Both the position numbers and the translations under genes were made by a program. Shown piece by piece: positions 1 through 8,996 of a stretch of 64,000 bases of DNA. The notes beneath the pieces are model-generated. The model did no database searches and was not told the DNA's origin. It worked only from the letters and a program-made list of their open reading frames with translations. The stretch lies in assembly GCF_000230555.1 (NCBI RefSeq), contig NC_016078.1, forward strand, positions 3,309,001 through 3,373,000, written 5' to 3'. Numbering within the stretch: position 1 is the stretch's first letter; each line of letters opens with the position of its first letter. Source of the DNA: Pelagibacterium halotolerans B2. Its GTDB lineage: Bacteria; Pseudomonadota; Alphaproteobacteria; Rhizobiales; Devosiaceae.

Positions 1-311
1 CCATGGCGGGCAAATCTCACGAGCTTCATTCGGGCGTTGCGCTGGCCCGCGCCGGGAACATCGTCTGGAGCACCGTCGAGACGGCAGTGCTGACCTTTAA
101 ATCCTTCGATCGCACGATGCTCGATAGCGTGCTCGATCTCGAAGGCGCCGCGATCCTCGATTCGGTGGCCGCCTACAGGCTCGAGGGGCCCTCCATTCGC
201 CTCTTCGAGCGCATCGAGGGGGATTATTTCACAATTTTAGGCCTGCCGCTCCTGCCGCTTCTGGCAGCGCTCGAGCAGTATGCCCCTGAAGTCTTTGGGC
301 CGCGTTCATGA
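1..311 (+). CDS. maf: Maf-family nucleotide pyrophosphatase, 5' truncated by window edge
   Basis: This is the last ~102 codons of a Maf/YceF-type house-cleaning NTP pyrophosphatase, which hydrolyses non-canonical NTPs to NMP and PPi in the cytoplasm. The C-terminal half of the family is visible: SHELHSGVAL (family G-x-x-H-x-x-x-T/S-G-V-x-L), an AAYRLEG segment matching the usual GAYxIxG, and IEGDYFTILGLPL matching the closing G-D-Y-x-x-V-x-G-L-P-L. Family members are ~190-210 aa, so about half lies upstream. The ATG at position 3 is an internal codon. The stop overlaps the aroE start (ATGA at 308), as in a coupled maf-aroE-coaE-dnaQ operon. Confidence 0.88.
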   Translation, partial: MAGKSHELHSGVALARAGNIVWSTVETAVLTFKSFDRTMLDSVLDLEGAAILDSVAAYRLEGPSIRLFERIEGDYFTILGLPLLPLLAALEQYAPEVFGPRS

Positions 312-1135
312 AAAAAGCCTTCGTTATCGGTCACCCGATCGCTCATTCCAGATCGCCCCTGATCCATCGGACGTGGATCGCCGAGCATGGGCTCGATGCA
401 AGCTATGAGGCGATCGACGTCGCGCCGGCCGATCTCGCCGCGTTCATTGGTCGGCTGCGCGAGGGAGAATTTGCGGGCGGCAATGTCACAATTCCGCACA
501 AGGAAGAGGTGATGGGGCTGGTCGACGCGCTCGATCCCCTGGCCAAAAGGATCGGCGCGGTCAATACGCTGGTGGCCCAAAAGGGTAAGATCCTGGGCAC
601 CAACACCGACTATGAAGGGTTTCTCGCCAATCTCGACGCCCAGGCGCCGGGCTGGGACGCGGCGCTTGAATCGGCAGTGGTGATCGGGGCCGGCGGCGCG
701 GCCCGGGCCATCCTTGCCGGCCTTACCGATCGCGGCGTGCCCCGCATCGATCTGGTCAACCGCACATTGGGACGGGCCCAGGCCCTTGCCGCCGAATTCG
801 GGCCCACTATCGCGCCCGGGCCGCTTTCCCGGATGACCGCGCGGTTTCAAGGCGCCGGCCTCGTCGTCAACACGAGCTCGGTCGGCATGAAGGGCACCGC
901 CTTTACCGATCTCGATCTGTCCGGTCTCGCGCCCGGCGCTGTGGTCGCCGACATCGTTTATACACCGCTAATCACCCCGCTTTTGGCCCAGGCGCGGGCC
1001 AAGGGGTTTGCCTGTGTCGACGGGCTGGGTATGCTGCTCCACCAAGCGGTGCCGGGGTTTCGGGCCTGGTTCGGCGTTGCGCCGGCCGTGACCGAAACGC
1101 TCACAAACCGCGTTCTGGCCGCACTCGGGCAGTAA
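308..1135 (+). CDS. aroE: Shikimate dehydrogenase
   Basis: NADPH-dependent reduction of 3-dehydroshikimate to shikimate in the pre-chorismate pathway. The 275-aa length is normal. Visible motifs: HPIAHSRSPLIH near the N-terminus (shikimate binding), NVTIPHK with catalytic Lys65, GAVNTL, NTDYEGF with catalytic Asp101, the Rossmann signature VIGAGGAARA, and NRT in the cofactor-phosphate region. The start is the ATG that overlaps the maf stop by four bases. coaE follows after 22 bp. This adjacency of maf, aroE, coaE and dnaQ is a recurrent alphaproteobacterial arrangement near the chromosome origin. Confidence 0.97.
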   Translation: MKKAFVIGHPIAHSRSPLIHRTWIAEHGLDASYEAIDVAPADLAAFIGRLREGEFAGGNVTIPHKEEVMGLVDALDPLAKRIGAVNTLVAQKGKILGTNTDYEGFLANLDAQAPGWDAALESAVVIGAGGAARAILAGLTDRGVPRIDLVNRTLGRAQALAAEFGPTIAPGPLSRMTARFQGAGLVVNTSSVGMKGTAFTDLDLSGLAPGAVVADIVYTPLITPLLAQARAKGFACVDGLGMLLHQAVPGFRAWFGVAPAVTETLTNRVLAALGQ

Positions 1136-1157
1136 GAGAGACGTTTTCGGGGGAAAT

Positions 1158-1751
1158 ATGCTGCGCGTTGTGCTCACCGGCTCCATCGCCACTGGGAAAT
1201 CGACAGTGCTTGCCCGTTTTGCCGAGCGGGGGTTTCCCACCTATTCCGCCGATGAAGCCGTCCATGAACTTTATGCCGGACCCGCTGCCGCTTTGGTCGA
1301 GACGCTTTTTCCCGGGACCGTGCGGGACGGGATGGTGGACCGCAAGGCGCTCAGCGCCGCCATTGCGGCAGAACCGGACAGGATTGCCGAACTCGAAGAG
1401 GTCATCCATCCGCTCGTGCGCGAAAAGGCGCTCGATTTCATGGACAGTGCCGAGGCAAGGGGCAATGGCCTGGCCGTCGTCGAAATCCCGCTGTTTTTTG
1501 AAACCGGCGCCAAATATTCCATCGACAAGGTCGTGGCCATCCATTGCGATCCCGAAATCCAGCGCCGGCGGGTCCTGACCCGGCCGGGCATGAGCGGCGA
1601 AAAACTCGATTTCATCCTCTCGCGGCAACTGACCCAGGACGAAAAGCGGACCCGGGCCGACTATGCGATCGATACTTCGGGCACCATGGACGATACCATT
1701 GCCCGCACCGATGCCGTCATCGAAGCACTGCTTGACGAGGCCAGGGCATGA
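1158..1751 (+). CDS. coaE: Dephospho-CoA kinase
   Basis: Final step of coenzyme A synthesis: ATP-dependent phosphorylation of the 3'-OH of dephospho-CoA. The 197-aa protein has the P-loop GSIATGKST at residues 8-16, the YSADEAVHELY segment (acidic residue of the substrate pocket) and VVEIPLFFETG in the CoA domain. A purine-rich GGGGGAAAT precedes the ATG. The end overlaps the dnaQ start by ATGA (1748-1751), suggesting coupled translation. Confidence 0.96.
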   Translation: MLRVVLTGSIATGKSTVLARFAERGFPTYSADEAVHELYAGPAAALVETLFPGTVRDGMVDRKALSAAIAAEPDRIAELEEVIHPLVREKALDFMDSAEARGNGLAVVEIPLFFETGAKYSIDKVVAIHCDPEIQRRRVLTRPGMSGEKLDFILSRQLTQDEKRTRADYAIDTSGTMDDTIARTDAVIEALLDEARA

Positions 1752-2470
1752 GCCATCTGCGCGAAATCGTCCTCGACACCGAAACCACGGGCCTTTCGGC
1801 GGCCAATGGCGACAGGTTGGTGGAAATCGGCTGTGTCGAACTGATCAATCACGTTCCGACCGGGCGCCATTATCACGTCTATATCAACCCCGAGCGCGAC
1901 ATGCCCGAAGAGGCGTTCCGCGTGCATGGGTTGTCGGAAGACTTCCTGCGCGACAAGCCCAAATTCGCCGAGGTGGCCCAGGCCTTTGCCGATTTTATCG
2001 GCGATGACACGCTCATCATCCACAATGCGCCGTTCGATATGGGGTTCTTGAACGCCGAGCTCGAATGGACGGGGCGCCCCCGGCTCACAAATGACGTTAT
2101 CGATACCGTGATGCTGGCCCGCAAGATTCATCCCGGCGCCCGCGTCAGTCTCGACGCGCTGTGCAAACATTATGGCATCGACAATTCGCGCCGCACCCTG
2201 CACGGCGCCCTGCTCGACAGTGAGATTCTCGCCGAAGTCTATCTCGAGCTGATCGGTGGCCGGCAGGTGGCGCTCGCCTTGTCCGCCGAGGCTGATGTTT
2301 CGATACGCGGCGCGGGGACCCGTCCGCCGGCCCGCCAGCGCCCCACGCCCCTGCCCGCCCGCCTGACGGCGCAAGAAAAGCTGGCGCATGCTGGCTTTAT
2401 CGCCCAGATGGGCGAAAGCGCGGTGTGGCTCAAATACGAAACGCTGGAGATCGAGGTCGAACAGGGCTGA
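1748..2470 (+). CDS. dnaQ: DNA polymerase III epsilon subunit, 3'-5' proofreading exonuclease
   Basis: DEDDh-family exonuclease that proofreads for the replicative polymerase. Exo I is LDTETTG (Asp10, Glu12), Exo II is HNAPFD (Asp97), and Exo III is LHGALLDSEILAEVYLEL (His152, Asp157). Residues after ~175 form the variable proline/arginine-rich linker and the tail that binds the alpha subunit. The start overlaps coaE by four bases. The gene ends just before a strong bidirectional terminator shared with secB, so it closes the maf-aroE-coaE-dnaQ transcription unit. Confidence 0.96.
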   Translation: MSHLREIVLDTETTGLSAANGDRLVEIGCVELINHVPTGRHYHVYINPERDMPEEAFRVHGLSEDFLRDKPKFAEVAQAFADFIGDDTLIIHNAPFDMGFLNAELEWTGRPRLTNDVIDTVMLARKIHPGARVSLDALCKHYGIDNSRRTLHGALLDSEILAEVYLELIGGRQVALALSAEADVSIRGAGTRPPARQRPTPLPARLTAQEKLAHAGFIAQMGESAVWLKYETLEIEVEQG

Positions 2471-2490
2471 TTTTCGACGGAACCGGCCAC

Positions 2491-2519
2491 AAAAAAGCCC
2501 CGGAAAACCGGGGCTTTTT
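2491..2519. terminator. Bidirectional intrinsic terminator between dnaQ and secB
   Basis: AAAAAAGCCCCGG, a short AAAA loop, then CCGGGGCTTTTT. The GC stem is flanked by A-run and T-run, so it can terminate both convergent genes (dnaQ on plus, secB on minus). Confidence 0.88.
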
Positions 2520-2543
2520 GCGGTGAGCGATTTGCCGGGCCCT

Positions 2544-3074
2544 TCAGTTGACGGTCGGCTTGACTTCGGTGGCGTCGGCCGTGCCCTCGGTCTTGTTCTT
2601 TTCGGCGGCGGCCGCAAGGTTGCGGCGATAAAGCGCGAGAAAATCGACCGGTTCAAGCAACAGCGGCGGAAAACCGCCCGCCTGGATCGTCGAGGCCAGA
2701 ACCTGACGGGCGAAAGGGAAAATAAGCCGCGGCGCTTCGACCATCAACAGCGCGCCAAGCTGGTTTTCCGGAATGTTGCGGGTGCGGAACAGGCCGCCAT
2801 AGACCAGCTCGACCGCATAGAGCACCGTGCTTTCGCGCTCGGTCTTGACGTTGAGGCCGATCTCCACCGCATAAACATCATCGCCCTGCTTTTTGACCTG
2901 GACGTTGATGTTGACGTTGGAGCCGGGATTGACCTGCCCGGGCACCAGGGAGGCCGGGGCATTGGGGTTCTCAAAGCTCAGATCGCGCACATATTGTCCC
3001 ACGATGCCGAAGGCGGGCGCGGTTCCTTCCGGCCCCGGAGCCGTCGTGTCGGTGTTTGTGTTGTCGTCAGCCAT
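2544..3074 (-). CDS. secB: Protein-export chaperone SecB
   Basis: Tetrameric cytosolic chaperone that keeps preproteins unfolded and hands them to SecA. The chosen start gives 176 aa (MADDNTNTDT...), the expected size. Longer in-frame extensions upstream are low-complexity and have no family match. Visible family segments: YVRDLSFENPNAP near the N-terminus, NVNINVQVKK, VYAVELVYGGLF, and LIFPFARQVLASTIQAGGFPPLLLEPVDF near the C-terminus. It ends at the terminator shared with dnaQ. fxsA lies upstream on the same strand after ~115 bp. Confidence 0.95.
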   Translation of the reverse strand: MADDNTNTDTTAPGPEGTAPAFGIVGQYVRDLSFENPNAPASLVPGQVNPGSNVNINVQVKKQGDDVYAVEIGLNVKTERESTVLYAVELVYGGLFRTRNIPENQLGALLMVEAPRLIFPFARQVLASTIQAGGFPPLLLEPVDFLALYRRNLAAAAEKNKTEGTADATEVKPTVN

Positions 3075-3190
3075 TGGCCAATAGGTCCCTATCTCTGGTT
3101 CGCCAGAGCGGCCCGACAAGAGAGCCGCAAATTTCGCGCGTCTGGCTAGCACTTTTGCACAACGCTCACAAGGTTTGGCGCAAAAACCGC

Positions 3191-3619
3191 CTAGCGGTAG
3201 TCGTTGTCGTCCAGATCGATCGATTTGTATGCCGGGCCCGGCTGGGAGGGCCGGTAGGTGGTCACCACCACCATATTCCGGCTCATCTGGCCATAGAGCC
3301 AGTGGCGCACGGGCGGTATGAGCAGCGCAAAGCCGATGGCATCGGTGATGAACCCGGGGATCACAAGAAACAGTCCGGCCGCCGCAATCATCATCATTTC
3401 GGCAAACTGGCGTTGCGGCATCTCGCCCCGAGCCATCATCGCCCGGCTGTCGAGCACCATGCCCAGCCCCTGCCATCGAACGATCAACACGCCCACGACA
3501 GCCGTCAGGATTATCGCGGCCAGGGTCGAAAGGATACCGATCTGCCCCCCAACCCAGATGAAGCCGGCGATTTCAAGAAATGGCAGCAGCAAAAATCCGA
3601 GAAGAATGAAACGTCCCAC
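3191..3619 (-). CDS. fxsA: FxsA family membrane protein
   Basis: Small inner-membrane protein of the FxsA family (named for suppression of phage T7 F-exclusion; cellular role unclear). A GTG start at 3619 is preferred because GGGAG lies 8-9 nt upstream and the protein then begins directly with the first membrane helix (VGRFILLGFLLLPFLEIAGF). A longer in-frame reading adds 33 residues with no family character. Further hydrophobic segments are at about residues 25-50 and 75-98. The soluble tail is tyrosine/proline-rich. It stands between secB (same strand) and the divergent Tim44-like gene, a common rhizobial order. Confidence 0.85.
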   Translation of the reverse strand: MGRFILLGFLLLPFLEIAGFIWVGGQIGILSTLAAIILTAVVGVLIVRWQGLGMVLDSRAMMARGEMPQRQFAEMMMIAAAGLFLVIPGFITDAIGFALLIPPVRHWLYGQMSRNMVVVTTYRPSQPGPAYKSIDLDDNDYR

Positions 3620-3842
3620 GCGGGCGATCTCCCTGTCGTTTGAGAGGGTCCGCCGGTATAAGGGAACATGCCGACACACCTCTCGATCACAATAATGCCA
3701 CTGCAAACTGGTTTGCACGGCCCGTTTGCATATATATAGGTCACGACAAGCAGATTGCGAACCGTCCGGATCGACCGACCATGCGTTAAGGTGGGTCGAG
3801 CGGCCGACAGAACCGTTTCATTTTGGAGCCAGAATTTCACTC

Positions 3843-4559
3843 ATGGGCGAATTTCTCGACTTTCCCACCCTCATCGTCATCGTGGTGGCCATCGTAGTGC
3901 TCCTGCGTCTGCGCTCGGTATTGGGCACCCGCACCGGCAATGAGCGCCCGCCCTCGGTGCGCTATGAATCGATTTCGCGCACCAAGTCGGACAATGACGA
4001 TACGGTCGTTCCCATGCCGCGGCGCAATCCCCAGGATGCCGAGGAGGCCGAACGGGTTCAGCGCAAGATCGAGGCCGAAATCGAAAAATTCGGATCCGGC
4101 AAGCCCGAGATCGAAGAGGGGCTGCGTGCTATCGTTGCCGCCGATCCTTCATTCTCGCCCAAACAATTCCTCGAAGGCGCCAAATCGGCATACGAAATGA
4201 TCGTTTCGGCCTATGCTTCGGGCGACCGCAAGACCTTGAAAATGCTGCTCGACAAGGACGTCTATGACAGCTTCGATGCCGCGATCTCCGAGCGCGAAGC
4301 GGCGGGACACACTGTCGATTTCACCTTTGTTGGCCTCTCCAACATTGCGTTTGCCGAAGCCGAGCTCGACAAGCGCAACGCTGTGGTCACCCTCAGGATC
4401 GATGCCGAAGTGGTTTCGATCACCAAGGATCGCGAAGGCGAGATCGTCGAGGGCACACCCGGTCAGGTTGTGGCGATTGCCGATGAGTGGACCTTCATGC
4501 GCAACACCCGCTCGCGCGACCCCAACTGGAAGCTCGTCGCGACCAACGATCTCGATTAG
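3843..4559 (+). CDS. Tim44-like domain inner-membrane protein (TimA type)
   Basis: 238-aa protein with one N-terminal membrane helix (about residues 8-24, LIVIVVAIVVLLRL), a charged Glu/Arg-rich linker, and a C-terminal Tim44-like domain from about residue 90 (PSFSPKQFLEGAKSAYEMIVSAYASGD ... EWTFMRN). Mitochondrial Tim44 tethers the import motor; bacterial TimA proteins are membrane-bound and of uncertain function. The start at MGEFLDF is chosen over an ATG 117 bp upstream because the extra segment resembles promoter DNA. A lytic transglycosylase gene (mltA) commonly follows here in relatives, but Smr follows directly after 21 bp. Confidence 0.88.
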   Translation: MGEFLDFPTLIVIVVAIVVLLRLRSVLGTRTGNERPPSVRYESISRTKSDNDDTVVPMPRRNPQDAEEAERVQRKIEAEIEKFGSGKPEIEEGLRAIVAADPSFSPKQFLEGAKSAYEMIVSAYASGDRKTLKMLLDKDVYDSFDAAISEREAAGHTVDFTFVGLSNIAFAEAELDKRNAVVTLRIDAEVVSITKDREGEIVEGTPGQVVAIADEWTFMRNTRSRDPNWKLVATNDLD

Positions 4560-4580
4560 AGCCGAAAAGGCCGACCTGCC

Positions 4581-5192
4581 ATGGCGCGCAAACCGCCCGG
4601 ACCCCGCCCGAAAAAATCCGGGCCGGTGCGCGACTGGCATCTTTGGAATGCGGTGGGCAACTCCGTCGATCCGCTGTTGCGGCGCAAGAGTGCCGACCCC
4701 AAGGCTCTGCTCGAAGCGCTCGAAAATTCCGGGCAAGAACCCGATTCCGGCAAGCCCCGCGATACGGCGCCGCGCTTTGCGCGCCCGCCCCTGCCCTCGG
4801 CCCGCCCCATGATCGCCGCTTCGAAAATTCCGGCTTCGGAAAAATCGATGGAGCCCAATCTCAAGCGGCGGGTGGCGCGCGGCCGCGAGCCGATCGACGC
4901 AACCCTCGACCTGCACGGAATGACCCAGGACCAGGCGCGCATGGCGCTCGAACGCTTCATACCCGCCCGCGTGGCGCGGGGTGACAGGACGGTGCTGGTC
5001 ATTACCGGCAAGGGCATCAAAAAGACCGGCTATCTGCAGCTCGAGCAAAAGGGTGTGCTGCGCGAGATGGTGCCGCTCTGGCTCAATGCCACCGACCTCG
5101 CCCCGATGGTTGCCGGCATCGACCCCGCGCACCAGAGTCACGGCGGTGGCGGTGCGCTCTATGTGCGGCTCAAACGCAAGAGGCAGATGTGA
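4581..5192 (+). CDS. Smr-domain protein (MutS2 C-terminal-like endonuclease domain)
   Basis: 203 aa. The first ~100 residues are a basic, proline-rich, probably disordered region. The Smr domain starts near residue 107, with the signature DLHG (LDLHGMTQDQA) and the ITGKG motif, and ends with GGGGALYVRLKR. Smr domains show nicking endonuclease activity in characterised relatives; the role of the stand-alone bacterial form is uncertain. The stop overlaps the next gene's GTG start, so the pair is probably co-translated. Confidence 0.9.
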   Translation: MARKPPGPRPKKSGPVRDWHLWNAVGNSVDPLLRRKSADPKALLEALENSGQEPDSGKPRDTAPRFARPPLPSARPMIAASKIPASEKSMEPNLKRRVARGREPIDATLDLHGMTQDQARMALERFIPARVARGDRTVLVITGKGIKKTGYLQLEQKGVLREMVPLWLNATDLAPMVAGIDPAHQSHGGGGALYVRLKRKRQM

Positions 5193-5560
5193 CCCCGCTG
5201 GGAGCCAAATTGCGCAAGCTGCGCGCCGAACGTTCCATTGCGCTCAAGGACATGGCGAAAGCCCTCAATGTTTCGAGCGCCTATCTCTCGGCGCTCGAAC
5301 ACGGCAAGCGTGGCAAGCCCACATGGTTTCTGGTCCAGCGCATCATCGCCTATTTCAACGTGATCTGGGACGAGGCCGAGGAGATCCAGCGCCTTGCCGA
5401 AATTTCCGATCCCAAAATGACCATCGATACCTCCGGGATGGCGCCTGAAGCGACCGAACTGACCAACGTGCTGGGCCGTGAAATGAGAAATTTGTCGCCC
5501 GATGACTGCAAGGCCATCCGCGACGAGGTGATGCGGCGGGCGGTTCGCAGCAAGCCCTGA
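5189..5560 (+). CDS. XRE-family helix-turn-helix regulator
   Basis: 123 aa with an N-terminal Cro/C1-type HTH at about residues 7-62 (LRKLRAERSIALKDMAKALNVSSAYLSALEHG, ending in a GKRGKP hinge). The C-terminal half is helical and acidic with no ligand-binding domain I recognise. It starts at a GTG inside the Smr stop (GTGA overlap). A small HTH gene after Smr is a conserved rhizobial neighbour. In Agrobacterium gyrB follows, but here the DUF6152/DUF6644 pair does. Confidence 0.88.
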   Translation: MTPLGAKLRKLRAERSIALKDMAKALNVSSAYLSALEHGKRGKPTWFLVQRIIAYFNVIWDEAEEIQRLAEISDPKMTIDTSGMAPEATELTNVLGREMRNLSPDDCKAIRDEVMRRAVRSKP

Positions 5561-5646
5561 ATGTGGGTGGGCGCTCTGACCTTGCCCGTGCCACATTGTC
5601 GCTGCAGGATTTTGCATTGCTCCAGCGTTGAAACGGGATGTTCGTC

Positions 5647-6039
5647 ATGTCGCTTTTTTCACGCCGCACGCTTTTCGCCCTTGGCGCGGTTGTTTCCCTC
5701 TGCGTTGCCCTTCCCGCTCTTGCCCACCATGGCTGGAGCTGGGCCAGCGAAGACTGGTTCGAACTCGAAGGAACCCTGACCGATCTCTATATCGGCCAGC
5801 CGCATCCCACGGTAACCCTCAATGACGGCCAAACCGACTGGACGGTCGAACTGGCCCCCGTCCAGCGGACGCTTGCCGCGGGATTCGACGAAACGGTGGT
5901 CGCAATCGGAGATACCGTCATCGCCCATGGGCACCGCGCCCTGGACGAATCGGACTATCGCATGAAAGCGGTGCGGCTGGTGATCGGGGACGCCACATAT
6001 GATGTCTATCCCGAGTTTGCCGCCGAACTCGACCAGTAA
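5647..6039 (+). CDS. DUF6152-type exported protein
   Basis: About 130 aa. The N-terminus is a signal peptide with twin arginines (FSRRTLFALGAVVS), a hydrophobic core and an ALPALA cleavage site. Cleavage would expose His-His-Gly-Trp as the mature N-terminus. The rest is a small beta-rich domain (EGTLTDLYIGQPHPTVTLND ... DTVIAHGHRA). I assign DUF6152 from the HH start and overall pattern. The ATG at 5647 is preferred, with a GGGA-type site ~8 nt upstream; the ATG at 5638 is also possible. DUF6644 follows after 8 bp. Function is not established; a metal-binding role is an inference. Confidence 0.7.
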   Translation: MSLFSRRTLFALGAVVSLCVALPALAHHGWSWASEDWFELEGTLTDLYIGQPHPTVTLNDGQTDWTVELAPVQRTLAAGFDETVVAIGDTVIAHGHRALDESDYRMKAVRLVIGDATYDVYPEFAAELDQ

Positions 6040-6047
6040 GCGGGGTC

Positions 6048-6506
6048 ATGCTTGAGGCGATTGAAAACCTCGCGCTGGCCAATTATCTGCGGCGCGATAT
6101 TTTCGCCTATCCGATCGTCAATGCGCTGCACATCCTTTCCCTCGGCATGCTGGTGACCAGCGCGCTGCTTATGGATGCCCGTGTGCTCGGCGCCGGGCGC
6201 CAGGTGCCGCTGGGGGCGGCCATTGCCGTGTTGCGACCCGTGGCGATCGGGGCGCTGGGCGTCGCGGTGATAACCGGAGCCCTGCTGTTTTCGGTGCGGC
6301 CATCGGAATATGTGGGCAATCCGGTGTTTCTCACCAAGCTGGGCCTGATCGGACTGGCGCTCGCCAATGCGGGATTTTTCGTTCTTGGCCGCAGGCATTT
6401 TTCGCCGGCCAGCGCGATGACGCGGATTTCGGCGGCGGCCTCGATCCTGTTCTGGATCCTGGCTTTGTTCGCCGGTCGCGCCATTGCGTTTTTCGGCGGC
6501 AGCTAA
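6048..6506 (+). CDS. DUF6644-like four-helix membrane protein
   Basis: 152 aa, almost entirely hydrophobic, with about four membrane helices (roughly residues 20-43, 60-82, 93-115, 125-148). A histidine sits in the first helix ([11 protein letters not shown]), and [14 protein letters not shown] is reminiscent of CopD-type membrane proteins. It directly follows the exported DUF6152-type gene, so the two probably work together at the inner membrane/periplasm interface. The stop shares a CTAA tetramer with the convergent hslU stop. Biochemical function unknown. Confidence 0.72.
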   Translation: MLEAIENLALANYLRRDIFAYPIVNALHILSLGMLVTSALLMDARVLGAGRQVPLGAAIAVLRPVAIGALGVAVITGALLFSVRPSEYVGNPVFLTKLGLIGLALANAGFFVLGRRHFSPASAMTRISAAASILFWILALFAGRAIAFFGGS

Positions 6507-7813
6507 AGAATGTACCGGCTCAGATCGGTATCGCCGGCCATCTTGCCCACGGTTTCGCGGACACGATTGCCGTCGATGGTTAGCGTGGTTCCGGACTTGT
6601 CGGGGGCCTCGAACGAGATGTCTTCGACAAGCTTTTCAAGCACGGTCTGCAGCCGGCGTGCGCCGATATTTTCCACGCTCGAATTGACCGAAACCGCGAT
6701 ATCGGCCACTTCCTCGATGGCGTCGGGGGTAAATTCGAGCGTCACCCCTTCGGTGCCCATCAGCGCCACATATTGCCGGATCAGCGAATATTCGGTGTCC
6801 GAGAGGATTTTGATGAAATCCTCGCGCGTCAATGCCCGCAATTCCACCCGGATCGGCAGCCGGCCCTGAAGCTCGGGCAGCAGGTCGGATGGCTTTGAGA
6901 CGTGGAAGGCGCCCGAGGCGATGAACAGGATGTGGTCGGTGTTGACCGGGCCGTATTTGGTGGAAACCGTCGTGCCTTCGATCAGCGGCAGCAGGTCGCG
7001 CTGCACGCCTTCCCGGCTTGGCCCGCCGGTCACCCCGCCTTCCTTGGCGGCGACCTTGTCGATCTCGTCGATAAAGACGATGCCGTGATTTTCCACAAGC
7101 TCGATCGCCTCGACATTGATCTTGTCCTGATCGAGCAGCTTGTCGGCCTCCTGATTGATCAGGATATCATAGCTGTCCTTGACCTTGACGCTGCGCTTCT
7201 GGGGCTTGCCGCCGAACGCCTTGCCGAACATGTCGGAAAGATTGATCATCCCGGCGCCCGCCCCCGGCATTCCGGGGATATCGAACATGGGCATGCCCGA
7301 AGTGGCGGGCACCTCGATCTCGATTTCCTTATCGTCGAGTTCGTTGTCGCGCAGCTTCTTGCGGAACGCCTCGCGGGTCGAAGGGGTCGCCGATTGCCCC
7401 ACCAGCGCATCGATCACCCGCTCTTCGGCATTGAGATGGGCCTTGGCCTTGACCTCGGCGCGTTTCTTGTCTTTCAGGATCACGATGCCCGCTTCCACGA
7501 GATCGCGGATCATCTGTTCAACGTCGCGGCCGACATAGCCCACTTCGGTGAATTTGGTGGCCTCGACCTTGACGAAGGGTGCCTGCGCCAACCGCGCAAG
7601 GCGGCGCGAAATCTCGGTCTTGCCCACCCCGGTCGGCCCGATCATCAGGATGTTTTTGGGGGAAACCTCGCGGCGGATATCCTCGGGCAATTGCTGGCGG
7701 CGCCAGCGGTTGCGCAGCGCAATGGCCACGGCGCGCTTGGCGTCCGACTGCCCGACGATATAGCGGTCGAGCTCGGAAACGATCTCGCGGGGGGAAAAAC
7801 TTCTGTCGGTCAT
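6503..7813 (-). CDS. hslU: ATP-dependent protease ATPase subunit HslU (ClpY)
   Basis: AAA+ unfoldase of the HslUV protease. The 436-aa length is typical. N-terminal [34 protein letters not shown] is the family start. Walker A is GPTGVGKTE, the I-domain has its usual Gly/Met-rich insert, Walker B is VFIDEIDKV, and sensor/C-terminal segments are [23 protein letters not shown] and the closing DLSRYIL tail that docks into HslV. Its ATG overlaps the stop of the upstream GNAT gene (TAATG), giving the order hslV-GNAT-hslU, known from rhizobia. Confidence 0.97.
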   Translation of the reverse strand: MTDRSFSPREIVSELDRYIVGQSDAKRAVAIALRNRWRRQQLPEDIRREVSPKNILMIGPTGVGKTEISRRLARLAQAPFVKVEATKFTEVGYVGRDVEQMIRDLVEAGIVILKDKKRAEVKAKAHLNAEERVIDALVGQSATPSTREAFRKKLRDNELDDKEIEIEVPATSGMPMFDIPGMPGAGAGMINLSDMFGKAFGGKPQKRSVKVKDSYDILINQEADKLLDQDKINVEAIELVENHGIVFIDEIDKVAAKEGGVTGGPSREGVQRDLLPLIEGTTVSTKYGPVNTDHILFIASGAFHVSKPSDLLPELQGRLPIRVELRALTREDFIKILSDTEYSLIRQYVALMGTEGVTLEFTPDAIEEVADIAVSVNSSVENIGARRLQTVLEKLVEDISFEAPDKSGTTLTIDGNRVRETVGKMAGDTDLSRYIL

Positions 7814-8319
7814 TATCTGTCTTCTTTATCCAGAAACCGCACCATCAGGTGCTCGTCGATGAAGCGCCCATCGACATGAAGGGCGCGCGGCTCGGTGCCA
7901 TAGGTCTGGAAGCCGAGCCGGTGATAGAGTTTGAGGGCGGCGCAATTGTCGACGGCGACGCCGAGATGGACCTGCCGGACCCTCGTTCTGGCGAGGGAGA
8001 TGACCGCGTCCATCAGCGCGGCCGCCGTCCCGTTGCGCCGTTGTTCAGGGCGGACATAGAGCCCGAAAATCGTGCCGATATGGCTGGTCTTGGGACGGTC
8101 GGGAACGAACAATCCCGCCATACCCACCGGCTGGCCATCCACAAAGGCCACAAAGATCGCGGCATCGCGCGTGCCCTGCGCGTACCAGTCGAGCGGGCGG
8201 TCCCTCTCGGTCTGGGCGTCCGAAGCGAACGATGCCGGATCGCCCTCCAGCGCGATCAGCCTTATGGTCCGATAGATTTCGGCCTCATCGGGTCCGATCT
8301 GGCGGATCGAAAGGCTCAA
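7813..8319 (-). CDS. GNAT family N-acetyltransferase between hslV and hslU
   Basis: 168 aa GCN5-related acyltransferase. The acetyl-CoA loop is visible as [26 protein letters not shown], followed by [25 protein letters not shown]. It overlaps hslV by four bases upstream and hslU by one base downstream, so it is embedded in the protease operon. The substrate is unknown; ribosomal protein, small amine and antibiotic acetyltransferases all share this fold. Its fixed location suggests co-expression rather than a proven role in proteolysis. Confidence 0.9.
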   Translation of the reverse strand: MSLSIRQIGPDEAEIYRTIRLIALEGDPASFASDAQTERDRPLDWYAQGTRDAAIFVAFVDGQPVGMAGLFVPDRPKTSHIGTIFGLYVRPEQRRNGTAAALMDAVISLARTRVRQVHLGVAVDNCAALKLYHRLGFQTYGTEPRALHVDGRFIDEHLMVRFLDKEDR

Positions 8320-8843
8320 GACTCGAGCTCGAGGGTTTCGACAGTCACATCGGCATTTGTGTAAACGCAGATATCGGCGGCGATCGCCATGGCCCGGCGG
8401 GCAATGTCCTCGGCGCTCTTGTCGCTGTCGGTCAGCGCACGGGCTGCCGCAAGTGCATAATTGCCGCCCGAACCGATCGCCGCGATCCCGTCCTCGGGAG
8501 ACAGCACATCGCCGGTTCCGGTCAGGATCAGCGAATCGGATTTGTCGACGACGATCATCATGGCTTCGAGCCGCCGCAGATAGCGGTCGGTGCGCCAGTC
8601 CTTGGCCAGTTCCACGCAGGCGCGCATCAACTGGCCGGGATATTGTTCGAGCTTGGCCTCGAGCCGTTCTGAAAGGGTGAAGGCGTCGGCGGTGGCGCCG
8701 GCAAATCCGGCAATTACCGACCCGCCCGCCAGCCGGCGGACCTTTCTGGCCGAATGCTTCATGACGGTCTGGCCGAGCGACACCTGCCCGTCGCCCGCCA
8801 CAACAACCTGATTGCCCTTGCGTACTGAAACGATTGTCGTCAT
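8316..8843 (-). CDS. hslV: ATP-dependent protease catalytic subunit HslV (ClpQ)
   Basis: Threonine protease that forms the HslUV core. The chosen start gives M-T-T-I-V-S-V-R-K, so Thr2 becomes the N-terminal nucleophile after Met removal. [43 protein letters not shown] and [14 protein letters not shown] are family hallmarks. The 175-aa size is correct; longer upstream readings run antisense through hisB and are spurious. It is first in the hslV-GNAT-hslU unit and divergent from hisB. Confidence 0.97.
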   Translation of the reverse strand: MTTIVSVRKGNQVVVAGDGQVSLGQTVMKHSARKVRRLAGGSVIAGFAGATADAFTLSERLEAKLEQYPGQLMRACVELAKDWRTDRYLRRLEAMMIVVDKSDSLILTGTGDVLSPEDGIAAIGSGGNYALAAARALTDSDKSAEDIARRAMAIAADICVYTNADVTVETLELES

Positions 8844-8996
8844 CTGAAACCCAAAATGCCTCTCACAAAAGAACGCGTGTTGGCCATTATTTAGGATTGG
8901 CTGGGCTAAATGCAATGCGAGGGCGCCAGACCGGGCTTTCCCACCGCCCTTCAAGCTGTTAATGCAAGGCCCGAGTTTCCCGAGGGGATGGACCCA

